Below are positions 31,513-41,527 of a DNA stretch of 54,284 bases, one piece after another. The notes under the pieces are model-generated. The model made no database searches, was not told the origin of the DNA, and saw nothing but the letters and a program-made list of their open reading frames with translations. Origin of the DNA: Ancylobacter novellus (GTDB lineage Bacteria > Pseudomonadota > Alphaproteobacteria > Rhizobiales > Xanthobacteraceae); assembly GCA_003241485.1 (NCBI GenBank), contig QFQD01000025.1:1-54284 (forward strand), written 5' to 3'. Within the stretch, counting starts at the first letter, position 1. Every line of letters begins with the position of its first letter. Made by a program: the position numbers and the translations under genes.

Positions 31513-31587
31513 CGACTCTTCGCGTCCTCGGCCGTGGCGCGCGGGGACGGGAAGTGCTTAATTCCTCGGGTCGAGGCCGGGGACGAG

Positions 31588-32322
31588 ATGACAGACGTGA
31601 CGACTGAATTGCCGGCCGCGCGCCGGGGGCGCTCCGAAGCGCTGATCCGCTCGCGCATCCTGCAGGCGATTTTCGAGCGTCGTCTGCCGCCGGGCGAAAA
31701 GCTGACGGAAGATCGGCTCGCGGAGCTCTTCGGGGTAAGCCGGACGGTCGTGCGGCAGGCGCTGGCGCGTCTCGCACAGGACGGCATCGTCGAGCAGCAG
31801 CCCAATCGCGGGGCCTTCGTCGCGGCGCCGAGCCGCGCGGATGCGCGCCATGTGCTAGAAGCGCGCGCCGTGGTCGAACCGGAGGTGGCGCACGCTGTCG
31901 CGTGCCGCTGCGGCGGGGCGGCCCTGGAGCGGCTGCGCCGTCATATCACCACCGAGAACGAGGCGCGCGCCGCCGGTGATCGGGCCACGCTGGTCCGGCT
32001 CACGGGCGAATTTCATGTGACGTTGGCGGAAGCGGCGGGAAACCCGGTCTTCGTCCGGTTGCTCACCGAACTTCAGGCGCTGAGTTCGCTGTCCATCCTG
32101 CTCTACGCGCGGGGCGAACACGCCGCCTGCCCGCCGCACGAACATGACGACATCGTGCGTGCCATTGAGCGGGGCGAGGCGGAGGAAGCGTCGCGTCTCA
32201 TGCGCGAGCACATCGGCCATGTCGCGGCGGAGATGGACCTGAGTGAGCCGCAGGAGCGCCCCGTGGGCCTCGCGCAGGCGCTCGGCATCAAGCCGCGCGC
32301 GCGGCGGATGCCGCTGCGCTAA
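31588..32322 (+). CDS. GntR-family (FCD domain) transcriptional regulator
   Basis: This 244-aa FadR-subfamily regulator has an N-terminal winged helix at about residues 15-80 (LPPGEKLTEDRLAELFGVSR, then VVRQALARLAQDGIVEQQPN). The all-helical FCD ligand domain, at about 90-220, carries FHVTLAEAAGNPVF and PPHEHDDIVRAIERGEAEEA with histidines that usually bind a metal. FCD regulators sense small carboxylates. The start at 31588 follows GGGGACGAG. It lies 75 bp after tenA on the same strand, but regulation of tenA is only a guess. Its end is 12 bp from the convergent infA. Confidence 0.88.
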   Translation: MTDVTTELPAARRGRSEALIRSRILQAIFERRLPPGEKLTEDRLAELFGVSRTVVRQALARLAQDGIVEQQPNRGAFVAAPSRADARHVLEARAVVEPEVAHAVACRCGGAALERLRRHITTENEARAAGDRATLVRLTGEFHVTLAEAAGNPVFVRLLTELQALSSLSILLYARGEHAACPPHEHDDIVRAIERGEAEEASRLMREHIGHVAAEMDLSEPQERPVGLAQALGIKPRARRMPLR

Positions 32323-32334
32323 GCTTGCGTGCGA

Positions 32335-32616
32335 TCAGCGACGACGGCCCGGAGGGGGGCGGCGCTGGCCGGAACCGATCGGCGGGGTCGGGCCACCGGT
32401 CTTGTGGCGGAAGTTGATGCGTCCACGCTCGAGATCGTAAGGCGACATCTCGACGACGACGCGATCGCCCACGATGGTGCGGATGCGGTTCTTCTTCATC
32501 TTGCCCGCCGCATAGGCGAGAATCTCGTGTTCGTTATCGAGTACGACGCGGAAATTTCCGTCGGGCAGCACCTCGGTCACGGTGCCGTCGAACTCGAGCA
32601 GTTCCTCTTTCGCCAT
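32335..32616 (-). CDS. infA: Translation initiation factor IF-1 with a basic C-terminal extension
   Basis: This S1/OB-fold factor binds the 30S A site. The first 72 residues match the complete IF-1 fold (MAKEELLEFDGTVTEVLPDG; NEHEILAYAAGKMKKNRIRT; GDRVVVEMSPYDLERGRI). Standard IF-1 stops there. This one adds about 20 residues, Gly/Pro/Arg-rich and ending RRPPPGRRR. The start has GGAG about 9 nt upstream and overlaps the stop of an 8-codon open frame (TAATG). It may be a second IF-1 copy; the usual infA is not in this window. Confidence 0.92.
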   Translation of the reverse strand: MAKEELLEFDGTVTEVLPDGNFRVVLDNEHEILAYAAGKMKKNRIRTIVGDRVVVEMSPYDLERGRINFRHKTGGPTPPIGSGQRRPPPGRRR

Positions 32617-32642
32617 TAATGGCTCTCCTCGTACAGGCTCAT
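32616..32642 (-). other. Eight-codon minicistron overlapping the infA start
   Basis: The frame ATG-AGC-CTG-TAC-GAG-GAG-AGC-CAT-TAA contains the infA ribosome site and ends in TAATG with the infA start. It has no obvious ribosome site of its own. It could couple translation, or be chance. Confidence 0.25.
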
Positions 32643-32650
32643 CGCGTGCT

Positions 32651-32677
32651 TGCCGTCAGGCACATAGCCTGACGGCA
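32651..32677 (-). other. Perfect hairpin between the helicase gene and infA
   Basis: A 10-bp perfect inverted repeat (TGCCGTCAGG / CCTGACGGCA) with a 7-nt loop lies in the 75-bp gap. On the coding strand it is not followed by a T tract, so it is a poor intrinsic terminator. It may shape mRNA processing between the two genes or sit in the infA leader. Confidence 0.5.
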
Positions 32678-32691
32678 GCGCTTTGTCTCGT

Positions 32692-34242
<1,551 letters not shown>

Positions 34243-34487
34243 GGCCGACCCGCCCACAGGCCCCAATGGCATGCGGACCGCGAGTCGCGGGGGTGTAGGA
34301 GACACCCCGCGCAGCCTGGGACGTCGGCGATATCGGATGATAAGGGGCTGAAGACTGCCGCGGCTAAACCGTAGCGGACGTCGAGCAACGCGGCCCCGAT
34401 ACAGGCGAAGCGCCCGTATGCTGTGCCTATGTGGCCTAAATACGTGGTGATTTCAAGGCGTCACAAGGCGGGATATAAGCTGGAGCC

Positions 34488-35231
34488 ATGTTTCCTGACG
34501 TCGTCGACCTCCGCAGCTTCTATGCCCAACCGCTCGGCGTGGTGACGCGCCGCCTGATCAACCGCGCCATCCGCGCCCGTTTCGACGATGTGCGGGGCCT
34601 TGCCGTGCTCGGCATGGGCTATGCGACGCCCTATCTCGGCGTGTTCCGCGAGGAGTGCGAGCGCACGCTTGCCTTCATGCCGGGCGCACAGGGCGTGACG
34701 CGCTGGCCCTCCGCTGCCCCTACGCTGGCCGCACTGGTCGACGAGACCGAACTGCCCCTGCGCGACGGCATGGTCGACCGCGTCATCGCGGTGCACCTGT
34801 TGGAGATGACGCCGGATGCGGGCGAGGTCCTGCGCGAAGCCTGGCGGGTGCTGGCGCCGGGCGGACGGCTCCTGTGCGTGGTGCCTAACCGGCGTGGCGT
34901 GTGGGCGCGGGCGGACAACAACCCGTTCGGCCACGGCCGGCCTTATTCGCGCGGCCAGATCACCGACCTGCTACGCGAGGCGCTGTTTACCCCGGTGAGC
35001 TGGGGCGAGGCGCTCTACATGCCGCCGGTGCCGCGCAGCTGGTTCCTGCGCTCGGCCGTGGCGTGGGAAAGGGTGGGGGCGTCGCTGTCGCTGCCCTTCG
35101 CCGGGGTTCACATCGTCGAGGCGACCAAGCAGGTCTACCGGCCGGTTGCCACCAAGCGCCGGGCTGCGCGGCTGCGCGTGCTGCAGCCGGCCTTGCAGCC
35201 GGGGCTCGTGGCCCGCCCGGCGGGCGGCTGA
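34488..35231 (+). CDS. Class I SAM-dependent methyltransferase-like protein
   Basis: This 247-aa protein has a methyltransferase-fold layout. VRGLAVLGMGYATPYLGVFR replaces the usual glycine-rich motif I with GMGYATP. LPLRDGMVDRVIAVHLLEM matches the post-motif acidic/hydrophobic strand, and LREAWRVLAPGGRLLCVVPN is a standard motif III. The C-terminal part has EALYMPPVPRSWFLRSAVAW. Related proteins occur widely in Hyphomicrobiales next to other housekeeping genes. The substrate is unknown and the altered motif I leaves catalysis uncertain. It converges on metW, 8 bp away. Confidence 0.75.
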   Translation: MFPDVVDLRSFYAQPLGVVTRRLINRAIRARFDDVRGLAVLGMGYATPYLGVFREECERTLAFMPGAQGVTRWPSAAPTLAALVDETELPLRDGMVDRVIAVHLLEMTPDAGEVLREAWRVLAPGGRLLCVVPNRRGVWARADNNPFGHGRPYSRGQITDLLREALFTPVSWGEALYMPPVPRSWFLRSAVAWERVGASLSLPFAGVHIVEATKQVYRPVATKRRAARLRVLQPALQPGLVARPAGG

Positions 35232-35239
35232 ACGCGCCC

Positions 35240-35923
35240 CTAACGCTTGCGCGACAGCAGGAACACCGCCTGTTCGCCCAGCAGGTTCCACACCGCCCAG
35301 GGCAGATTGAAGCGCACGGGGCTGCCGGAGCTGTTGAGCGCCGTGGCGCGCTCGATCTGCGCGCCGACGTCCGCCACCAGATCCACGAAATCGCGGATGG
35401 TGCAGAAATGGATGTTGGGCGTGTCGTGCCAGCTATAGGGAAGGTTCTCGGTGCTCGGCATCCGGCCATTCACCAAGAGATCGAGCCGCATCCGCCAGAA
35501 GCCGAAATTCGGGAAGGAGACGATGGCGCGCTTGCCCACGCGCAGCATCTGCTCCAGCACCCATTTGGGACGACGTGTCGCCTGGATGGTCTGTGACAGG
35601 ATCACATAGTCGAACGAATCGTCGGGATAGTCAGCGAGGTCGATGTCGGCGTCGCCCTGGATGATGGCGAGGCCGCGCGCCACGCCTGCATTCACGCCTT
35701 CGCGCGACAATTCGATGCCGCGGGCATCGCAGCCGCGACGGGTGGCCAGCAATTCCAGCAGTTCGCCATCGCCGGAGCCGACATCGAGCACGCGCGAGCC
35801 CGGCGCCACCATTTCAGCGATGAGCAGCAGGTCGACGCGCGCGCCGGAGGCGGCGCGGGCGGCCTCGCTCATGGTGCGGTCATGCGCCTGCAGGTCTTTC
35901 ATGGCGAGATCGCGCGGCGACAT
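35240..35923 (-). CDS. metW: Methionine biosynthesis protein MetW
   Basis: This 227-aa SAM-methyltransferase-fold protein partners MetX in homoserine acylation. The body has VLDVGSGDGELLELLATRRG, GIELSREGVNAGVARGL, DGDADIDL-type acidic loops, SFDYVILSQTIQATRRPKWV and SFPNFGFWRMRLDLLVNGRM, all strongly characteristic of MetW. The ATG at 35923 overlaps the metX stop (TGATG), so the pair is translationally coupled. A longer open frame to 36583 lies within metX and is spurious. Confidence 0.92.
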   Translation of the reverse strand: MSPRDLAMKDLQAHDRTMSEAARAASGARVDLLLIAEMVAPGSRVLDVGSGDGELLELLATRRGCDARGIELSREGVNAGVARGLAIIQGDADIDLADYPDDSFDYVILSQTIQATRRPKWVLEQMLRVGKRAIVSFPNFGFWRMRLDLLVNGRMPSTENLPYSWHDTPNIHFCTIRDFVDLVADVGAQIERATALNSSGSPVRFNLPWAVWNLLGEQAVFLLSRKR

Positions 35924-37113
35924 CAGCTCACTCCGACGGCACGGGCGGCGGCGTCGAGAAAGCCGCGCGTAATGGCGAAGAGTTCCGGCTCGTCGAGCAG
36001 GAAGGCGTCGTGGCCCTTGTCGCTCTCGATCTCGGCGAAGGAGACCTGCGCGCCCGCCGCGTTCAGCGCATGCACCACGGCGCGCGAATCGGCCGTGGTG
36101 AACAGCCAGTCCGAGGTGAAGGAGACGAGGCAGAACCGCGTTTTCGTACCCTTGAACGCATTGGCCAGCACGCCGCCGTAATCGGCCGCGAGGTCGAAAT
36201 AATCCATGGCGCGGGTGACATAGAGATAGGAATTGGCGTCGAAGCGGTCGACGAAAGCCTCGCCCTGGTGGCGCAGATAGCTCTCCACCTGGAAGTCCGC
36301 GTCGAAGGAGAAGGTGCGCCCGTCGCGGTCCTGCAGCCGGCGGCCGAATTTCCGGTGCAGCGACGAGTCGGACATATAGGTGATGTGCGCGGCCATGCGC
36401 GCGACCGCCAGGCCCCGGCGCGGGCTGGTGCCTTCGGCAAGGTAGCGCCCGCCGCGCCAGTCCGGATCGGCCATTACCGCCTGCCGGCCGACTTCGTGGA
36501 AGGCGATGTTCTGGGCGGAATGGCGCGCCGCCGTCGCAAGCGGCATGGCGGCGAAGACGCGCTCGGGATAGCTCGCCGCCCATTGCAGGACCTGCATGCC
36601 GCCCATGGAGCCGCCGACCACGGCGAGCAGGCGCTCGATGCCGAGATGGTCGATCAGCATGGCCTGCGCGCGCACCATGTCGCCAACCGTCACCACGGGC
36701 AGGTCAAGCCCATAGGGCTGGCCGGTGGCCGGATTGGTGGAGGACGGGCCGGTGGTGCCGAGACAGCCGCCCAGCACATTGGAGGCGATGACAAAGAACC
36801 GATCCGTGTCGATCGGCTTGCCCGGTCCTACCAGCGTTTCCCACCAGCCCGGCTTGCCGGTGACGGGATGAACATTGGCCGCGTGCTGGTCGCCGGAGAG
36901 AGCGTGGCAGATCAATATCGCATTGGTGCGGGCCGCGTTCAGCGTGCCATAGGTCTGGTAAGCGATCTGGAACGGCGTCAATATCTCGCCGGCATCGAGG
37001 CGAAGCGGCTTGTCCGTGCCGAAGCGCACCACCGGCGAATGCGGTTGATCCGCCTCGGCGCGCGCGGCCGCCACCATCGGGTTCGGTCGGGTGATCGTCT
37101 CGCCGTCAGTCAT
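35923..37113 (-). CDS. metX: Homoserine O-acetyltransferase
   Basis: This 396-aa alpha/beta-hydrolase-fold enzyme activates L-homoserine for methionine synthesis. It has AYQTYGTLNAARTNAILICH, HALSGDQHAA, NVLGGCLGTTGPSS, the nucleophile elbow VVGGSMGGMQVLQWA, Asp in SFTSDWLFTT and His in DKGHDAFLLDEPE. MetX is named for acetyl-CoA use, but some family members use succinyl-CoA, which sequence inspection cannot settle. The ATG at 37113 fits the family start. The AT-rich 132 bp upstream contains TTGACA, but I found no good -10 partner and no SAM-II riboswitch. Confidence 0.92.
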   Translation of the reverse strand: MTDGETITRPNPMVAAARAEADQPHSPVVRFGTDKPLRLDAGEILTPFQIAYQTYGTLNAARTNAILICHALSGDQHAANVHPVTGKPGWWETLVGPGKPIDTDRFFVIASNVLGGCLGTTGPSSTNPATGQPYGLDLPVVTVGDMVRAQAMLIDHLGIERLLAVVGGSMGGMQVLQWAASYPERVFAAMPLATAARHSAQNIAFHEVGRQAVMADPDWRGGRYLAEGTSPRRGLAVARMAAHITYMSDSSLHRKFGRRLQDRDGRTFSFDADFQVESYLRHQGEAFVDRFDANSYLYVTRAMDYFDLAADYGGVLANAFKGTKTRFCLVSFTSDWLFTTADSRAVVHALNAAGAQVSFAEIESDKGHDAFLLDEPELFAITRGFLDAAARAVGVS

Positions 37114-37245
37114 CTCTAGCGTCCTGTTGGACGAACAGTTTGTATTACTAAACGAACCGATGATCCTACAGCATCCGCTTGTCAATATCGCCCGACGCCA
37201 GATTTTGTTTTGCGCGCGGCGTGCGCGGCGCTAGGACATCCGCCG

Positions 37246-38148
37246 ATGAGCGCGAACCCCGAAAATCCCGCTGCGCCAGTGGATACGGCCAGCCTGCCCG
37301 CGGCGGAACCCGCGATCGACCTCGCGGCGCTGCGCGCGGAGATCGACCGCATCGACGCGTCGATGCACGCCCTTTTGATCGAGCGAGGCCGGATCATCGA
37401 CCGGCTGGTGGCGGTCAAGCGCTCGCGTGCGGCTGAGGGCGGTTCGGCGTTCCGGCCGGCGCGTGAGGCCTCGATGATGCGGCGCATCGTCGACCGCCAT
37501 GTGGGCATCCTGCCGCTCGACACGGTCGAGGGCATCTGGCGCGTCATCATCTCCACCTTCACCTATGTGCAGGCGCCCTATGCGGTGCATGCCGATCTCG
37601 CCGCGGGCGAGGCGGCCATGCGTGATACGTCGCGCTTCCATTTCGGCTTCACGGTCCCCTTCGTCGCGCATATGGGCGCGGCAGGCGTGGTGACGGCGGT
37701 GGCAGGCTCGCGCGGCGACCTCGGCCTCGTGCCGGCCTTCGCGGCGCCGGGCGGCAGCGCCTGGTGGACCGCGCTGGAGGGCAAGAGCGCGCCGAAGATC
37801 ATCGCGCGCCTGCCCTTCGTCGAGCGGGCCGACCATCCCGCCGGGCTGCCGGTCTTCTGCATCGCCCATCCGGTGACGGATGGCGCGGTGACCGAAGTCG
37901 AGACGTGGAGCCTGCACGTTGCCGGCTGGTCGGCGCAGGCGGCCCGCGCGCTCGCCCCGCTTGCCGAGGTCATTGCGGTGCCCGATCGCGGGCTCGATGG
38001 CGCGGCGCTGCTCGCCTCCATCCCGGTCGGCGGCGATGTCGGGCTCGACACCGTGCTGGCGGCGCTGCGTGCTTCGGGTGCTTCCGTGCGCTCGGCGACC
38101 CTCGTCGGCAGCCACGCCAGCCGTTATACCCACTCGCCGCAAGGTTGA
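37246..38148 (+). CDS. Chorismate mutase with an uncharacterised C-terminal domain
   Basis: This 300-aa protein has an AroQ-type helical chorismate mutase domain at about residues 25-115 (LAALRAEIDRIDASMHALLI, ERGRIIDRLVAVKRS, FRPAREASMMRRIV). It would convert chorismate to prephenate for phenylalanine and tyrosine. The remaining 185 residues, from about FHFGFTVPFVAHMGAAGVVT, do not match a catalytic domain I know. The stretch VAGSRGDLGLVPAF faintly recalls the prephenate dehydratase fold. AGGA lies 9 nt before the ATG. hisC and tyrC follow 41 bp downstream, a conserved aromatic block in this order. Confidence 0.85.
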   Translation: MSANPENPAAPVDTASLPAAEPAIDLAALRAEIDRIDASMHALLIERGRIIDRLVAVKRSRAAEGGSAFRPAREASMMRRIVDRHVGILPLDTVEGIWRVIISTFTYVQAPYAVHADLAAGEAAMRDTSRFHFGFTVPFVAHMGAAGVVTAVAGSRGDLGLVPAFAAPGGSAWWTALEGKSAPKIIARLPFVERADHPAGLPVFCIAHPVTDGAVTEVETWSLHVAGWSAQAARALAPLAEVIAVPDRGLDGAALLASIPVGGDVGLDTVLAALRASGASVRSATLVGSHASRYTHSPQG

Positions 38149-38189
38149 GACCCGCCGCCTTCCCGCCCCGCCGTTCCGGAGTCCGTTCC

Positions 38190-39326
38190 ATGTCGTCCGC
38201 GTCGTCGTCCGCCCCTGTTCCGAGCCGTCCCGTCCCGCGTCCCGGGGTGCAGGCGATCGAGGCCTATGTGCCGGGCAAGGCGAGCGCGGGCGCGGGCAAG
38301 GTGTTCAAGCTCTCGGCCAATGAGAATCCGCTCGGCGCCAGCCCGAAGGCGCTTGAGGCGTTTCATGCCGCCAACGCGCTGGAATTCTACCCGGACGGCT
38401 CGTCGCTGAAGCTGCGCGAGACGATTGGCGCGGCCTACGGCCTCGACCCGGCACGCATCGTCTGCGGCACCGGCTCTGATGAACTGCTGATGCTGACCGC
38501 GCTCACCTTTGCCGGGCCTGGCGACGAGGTGCTGTATTCGCAGTTCGGCTTCCTGGTCTACCGCATCGCGGCGCTGGCGGCCGGGGCGACGCCGGTCATC
38601 GCACCGGAGAGCGACCTGCATTCCGATGTCGACGCCATTCTCGCGGCGGTGACGGAGCGCACGCGCGTCGTCTTCCTCGCCAACCCGAACAACCCGACCG
38701 GCACCTATCTGCCCTTCGATGAGATCAAGCGGCTGCAGCGCGGCCTGCCGCCCAATGTGCTGCTCGCGCTCGACGCGGCCTATGCGGAATATGTCCGGCG
38801 CAACGACTATGAATCCGGCATCGAGCTGGTTGCCACCACCCAGAACGTGGTGATGCTGCGTACCTTCTCGAAGATCCATGGGCTCGCGGCCCTTCGGGTG
38901 GGCTGGGCCTATGGCCCGCCCGAGGTGATCGACGCGATCAACCGCATCCGCGGCGCCTTCAACGTCTCCGCGCCCGGCATCGCTGCCGCCATCGCCGCGA
39001 TCAAGGACACCGCGCATACCGACGCGGCGGTGGCGCATAATGAAAAGTGGCTGCCCTGGCTGACGCGCGAACTGACCGCGCTGGGGCTGAAGGTGACGCC
39101 GAGCGTCACCAACTTCCTGCTGGTGCATTTCCCCGATGAGCCGGGCAAGACGGCGAAGGAGGCCGATGCCTTCCTGCTGGAGCGCGGGCTGATCCTGCGC
39201 CGGGTCGATTCCTACGGACTGCCCGGCGCGCTGCGGCTGACCGTCGGCACGGAGGAGGCGAACCGGCTGCTGGTCGAGGCGCTTAAGGTGTTTCTCGGAA
39301 AAGCAGGCGCGGATCATGGTGCTTGA
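38190..39326 (+). CDS. hisC: Histidinol-phosphate / aromatic aminotransferase
   Basis: This 378-aa class II PLP aminotransferase has KVFKLSANENPLGASPKAL, IVCGTGSDELLMLTALTFAG, VFLANPNNPTGTYLP, LDAAYAEYV and the PLP-lysine segment MLRTFSKIHGLAALRVGW, all HisC-like. Its position between chorismate mutase and prephenate dehydrogenase suggests it may transaminate prephenate or aromatic keto acids as well as histidinol phosphate. CGGAG lies upstream of the ATG at 38190. Its 3' end overlaps tyrC by 11 nt. Confidence 0.92.
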   Translation: MSSASSSAPVPSRPVPRPGVQAIEAYVPGKASAGAGKVFKLSANENPLGASPKALEAFHAANALEFYPDGSSLKLRETIGAAYGLDPARIVCGTGSDELLMLTALTFAGPGDEVLYSQFGFLVYRIAALAAGATPVIAPESDLHSDVDAILAAVTERTRVVFLANPNNPTGTYLPFDEIKRLQRGLPPNVLLALDAAYAEYVRRNDYESGIELVATTQNVVMLRTFSKIHGLAALRVGWAYGPPEVIDAINRIRGAFNVSAPGIAAAIAAIKDTAHTDAAVAHNEKWLPWLTRELTALGLKVTPSVTNFLLVHFPDEPGKTAKEADAFLLERGLILRRVDSYGLPGALRLTVGTEEANRLLVEALKVFLGKAGADHGA

Positions 39327-40251
39327 TCCCCCACTGGCTCAGCCGCTGGTCGGCCGGCTCTGCGTCATCGGCATCGGTCTGATCGGTTCGTCCATCCTGC
39401 GTGCGGCGGCGGCGCGCAAGCTTGCGGGAACGCTGGTTGCCTATGACGGCGCGGCGGCGGTGCGCGCCCGCGCGTCCGAACTCGGTCTCGCCGACAGTGT
39501 CGCCGCCACGCCGGCGGAGGCGGTGGCGGATGCCGACATCATCATCCTGTGCGTGCCGGTTGGCGCCATGGCGGCGGTGGCCGAGGCGATTGCGCCCTAT
39601 GTGAAGCCGGGCGCCATCGTTTCAGATGTCGGCTCGGTGAAGGGCGCGGTGCTCTCCGCCCTGCGCGCGCATCTGCCGACGAGCGTGCATGTCCTTCCCG
39701 GGCATCCCGTGGCAGGCACGGAATATTCCGGCCCGGATGCGGGCTTTGCCACGCTGTTCCAGAACCGCTGGTCGATCCTCACTCCGCCGGAAGACGCGGA
39801 TGAGGGCGCGGTCGCGCGTCTCTCGGCGCTGTGGTCGGCGATGGGCGCCAATGTCGAGATCATGACGCCCGAGCACCACGATCTGGTGCTGGCGATCACC
39901 TCGCATGTGCCGCACCTCATCGCCTACAACATCGTCGGCACAGCGGCGGATCTGGAAGAGGTCACGCAGTCCGAAGTGATCAAGTTTTCGGCCGGCGGTT
40001 TCCGCGACTTCACCCGCATCGCGGCGTCCGACCCAACCATGTGGCGCGACGTCTTCCTCAACAACCGCGAGGCGGTGATCGAGGTGCTGGGGCGTTTCAC
40101 CGAGGATCTGATCGCGCTGCAGCGGGCGATCCGCTGGGAGCAGGGCGAGACGCTGTTCGACCTGTTCACGCGCACCCGCGCCATCCGCCGCTCGATCATC
40201 GAGATCGGCCAGGAGACGGCGGCGCCGGATTTCGGACGCGAGCGGGAATAG
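39316..40251 (+). CDS. tyrC: Prephenate / arogenate dehydrogenase
   Basis: This 311-aa NAD(P)-dependent TyrA-family enzyme oxidatively decarboxylates prephenate or arogenate in tyrosine synthesis. It has the Rossmann motif CVIGIGLIGSSILRA, ILCVPVGAMAAV, SDVGSVKGAVL, HVLPGHPVAGTEYSGP, the MTPEHHDLVLAITSHVPHLI helix and GGFRDFTRIAASDPTMW. No mutase or ACT domain is fused. The 11-nt overlap with hisC implies coupled translation. The choice between prephenate and arogenate cannot be made from sequence here. Confidence 0.92.
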   Translation: MVLDPPLAQPLVGRLCVIGIGLIGSSILRAAAARKLAGTLVAYDGAAAVRARASELGLADSVAATPAEAVADADIIILCVPVGAMAAVAEAIAPYVKPGAIVSDVGSVKGAVLSALRAHLPTSVHVLPGHPVAGTEYSGPDAGFATLFQNRWSILTPPEDADEGAVARLSALWSAMGANVEIMTPEHHDLVLAITSHVPHLIAYNIVGTAADLEEVTQSEVIKFSAGGFRDFTRIAASDPTMWRDVFLNNREAVIEVLGRFTEDLIALQRAIRWEQGETLFDLFTRTRAIRRSIIEIGQETAAPDFGRERE

Positions 40252-40268
40252 GCGGGGCGACCCGCCGG

Positions 40269-40643
40269 CTAGATCGCCTCGCCGCGCGCATAGACGCGCA
40301 GCCGGTGCCCGTCGGGATCGAGCGCGACAAAGCTGCGGCCGAAGTCGAGATCGGTTGGTGGCAGGGCGATCGGCACGCCCTTGGCGGCCCAGCGCTCATA
40401 GGCGGCATCGACGGCGGCCCGGTCCTCGACCGCGAAGCCGATTTCATTGCCACCGGCGCGCAGATGCGGTGTCGGCTTCACCCCGTCGCGCCGCCACAGG
40501 CCGAGCTGAACGCCCGGTGCCAGCGGAAAGGTCGCGTAATCTGGACCTGCTTCGATCGGTTCGCGTTCCAGCACATTGCCGTAGAAGCGGGCGCTGGCAC
40601 GGGTATCGCTCACATAGAGCAGAATCTTGCTGGCGTGCTGCAT
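40269..40643 (-). CDS. VOC-family (glyoxalase-like) protein
   Basis: This 124-aa vicinal-oxygen-chelate protein has two beta-alpha-beta-beta-beta units: KILLYVSDTRASARFYGNVL at the N-terminus and GFAVEDRAAVDAAYERWAAK in the second half, ending FVALDPDGHRLRVYARG. Members include metal-dependent dioxygenases, glyoxalases and antibiotic-binding proteins. The metal ligands are not complete enough to assign activity. GGGGA precedes the ATG. It lies 69 bp downstream of a WYL/YafY-type regulator on the same strand, a pairing that suggests one transcript. Confidence 0.85.
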   Translation of the reverse strand: MQHASKILLYVSDTRASARFYGNVLEREPIEAGPDYATFPLAPGVQLGLWRRDGVKPTPHLRAGGNEIGFAVEDRAAVDAAYERWAAKGVPIALPPTDLDFGRSFVALDPDGHRLRVYARGEAI

Positions 40644-40712
40644 GGTCAGTCCCCCTGAAGCGACCAGCCTAACGCACCCTACTGCCAGAAACCGTCAGCA
40701 GTCCGCGTCACT

Positions 40713-41414
40713 TCATTCCTGCCCGTGGTTCGGCATCTGGTACTTGACGGCCTTCCACTGACGAATGAGCTCGGGGCGCCGTGTGGGATAACGCGAGGGG
40801 ACCATTGCGGCGCGGGAGATGCGGTCGGTGCGAAAGCTGCGGAAGGCGCCGCGCAGCTCGCACCAACCGATCAGCAGCCGGGCCTGGTTGAAGAAGGCGA
40901 GGGCGAAGGGCCAGATGAGCCGCTCGCTCTCCGCCCCAGCCGCGTCGCGATAGGCGATCTCCAGCTTGTGCTCGGTGCGGATCGCCTTGCGCAGCAGTGC
41001 GGCGTCGATCGTGTCCGCCGGGATATCCGGGCCGGGGACGATGAACAGCGAATTCGCTTCCATTTCCTCCCGAAGATCCGCCGGCAGCACCGCACCGATC
41101 CGGGCGAGCGCGCTGCGCGCGGCGTCCGCCAGTGGCCCGTCGCCGTGTCCGGCCACCCAGCGCGAGCCGAGCACCAGCGCCTCGATCTCCTCGGGGAGAA
41201 ACATCAGCGGCGGCAGGAGGAAGCCCGGCCGAAGCACATAGCCGACGCCGGGTTCGCCCTCGATGGTCGCGCCTTGGGCCTGCAGGCTGGCGATGTCGCG
41301 GTAGAGCGTGCGCAGGCTGACGCCGATTTCCTCGGCCAGCACCCGCCCGCTCACGGGATGGCGGTGGCGACGCAGCACCTGCAGCAGGTCCAGCAGACGT
41401 TCGGAGCGCGACAT
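40713..41414 (-). CDS. YafY-type HTH/WYL-domain transcriptional regulator
   Basis: This 233-aa regulator has an N-terminal DeoR-like winged helix at about residues 1-60 (RLLDLLQVLRRHRHPVSGRV, then VSLRTLYRDIASLQAQGATI). A WYL-like ligand domain covers about 130-225 (IRTEHKLEIAYRDAAGAESE; LIGWCELRGAFRSFRTDRIS). WYL regulators respond to nucleotides or other small ligands. The gene is divergent from a small secreted protein across 113 bp and upstream of the VOC gene, so either could be a target. Confidence 0.88.
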   Translation of the reverse strand: MSRSERLLDLLQVLRRHRHPVSGRVLAEEIGVSLRTLYRDIASLQAQGATIEGEPGVGYVLRPGFLLPPLMFLPEEIEALVLGSRWVAGHGDGPLADAARSALARIGAVLPADLREEMEANSLFIVPGPDIPADTIDAALLRKAIRTEHKLEIAYRDAAGAESERLIWPFALAFFNQARLLIGWCELRGAFRSFRTDRISRAAMVPSRYPTRRPELIRQWKAVKYQMPNHGQE

Positions 41415-41527
41415 TGGACGATGATAGCAGACGTGGTGACAGAAGTTGGCAGCAAGGAGCCATCGGCGATACCGCCGGGATGCCGGGCGACTCGGTGTAG
41501 ACCGGTCGGCGCAAACAGGAGATGACC

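Noticed and set aside
37114..37245. SAM-II riboswitch upstream of metX
   Set aside because: This is a common element before metX in alphaproteobacteria, but I could not find the conserved pseudoknot core sequences in the 132-bp region.
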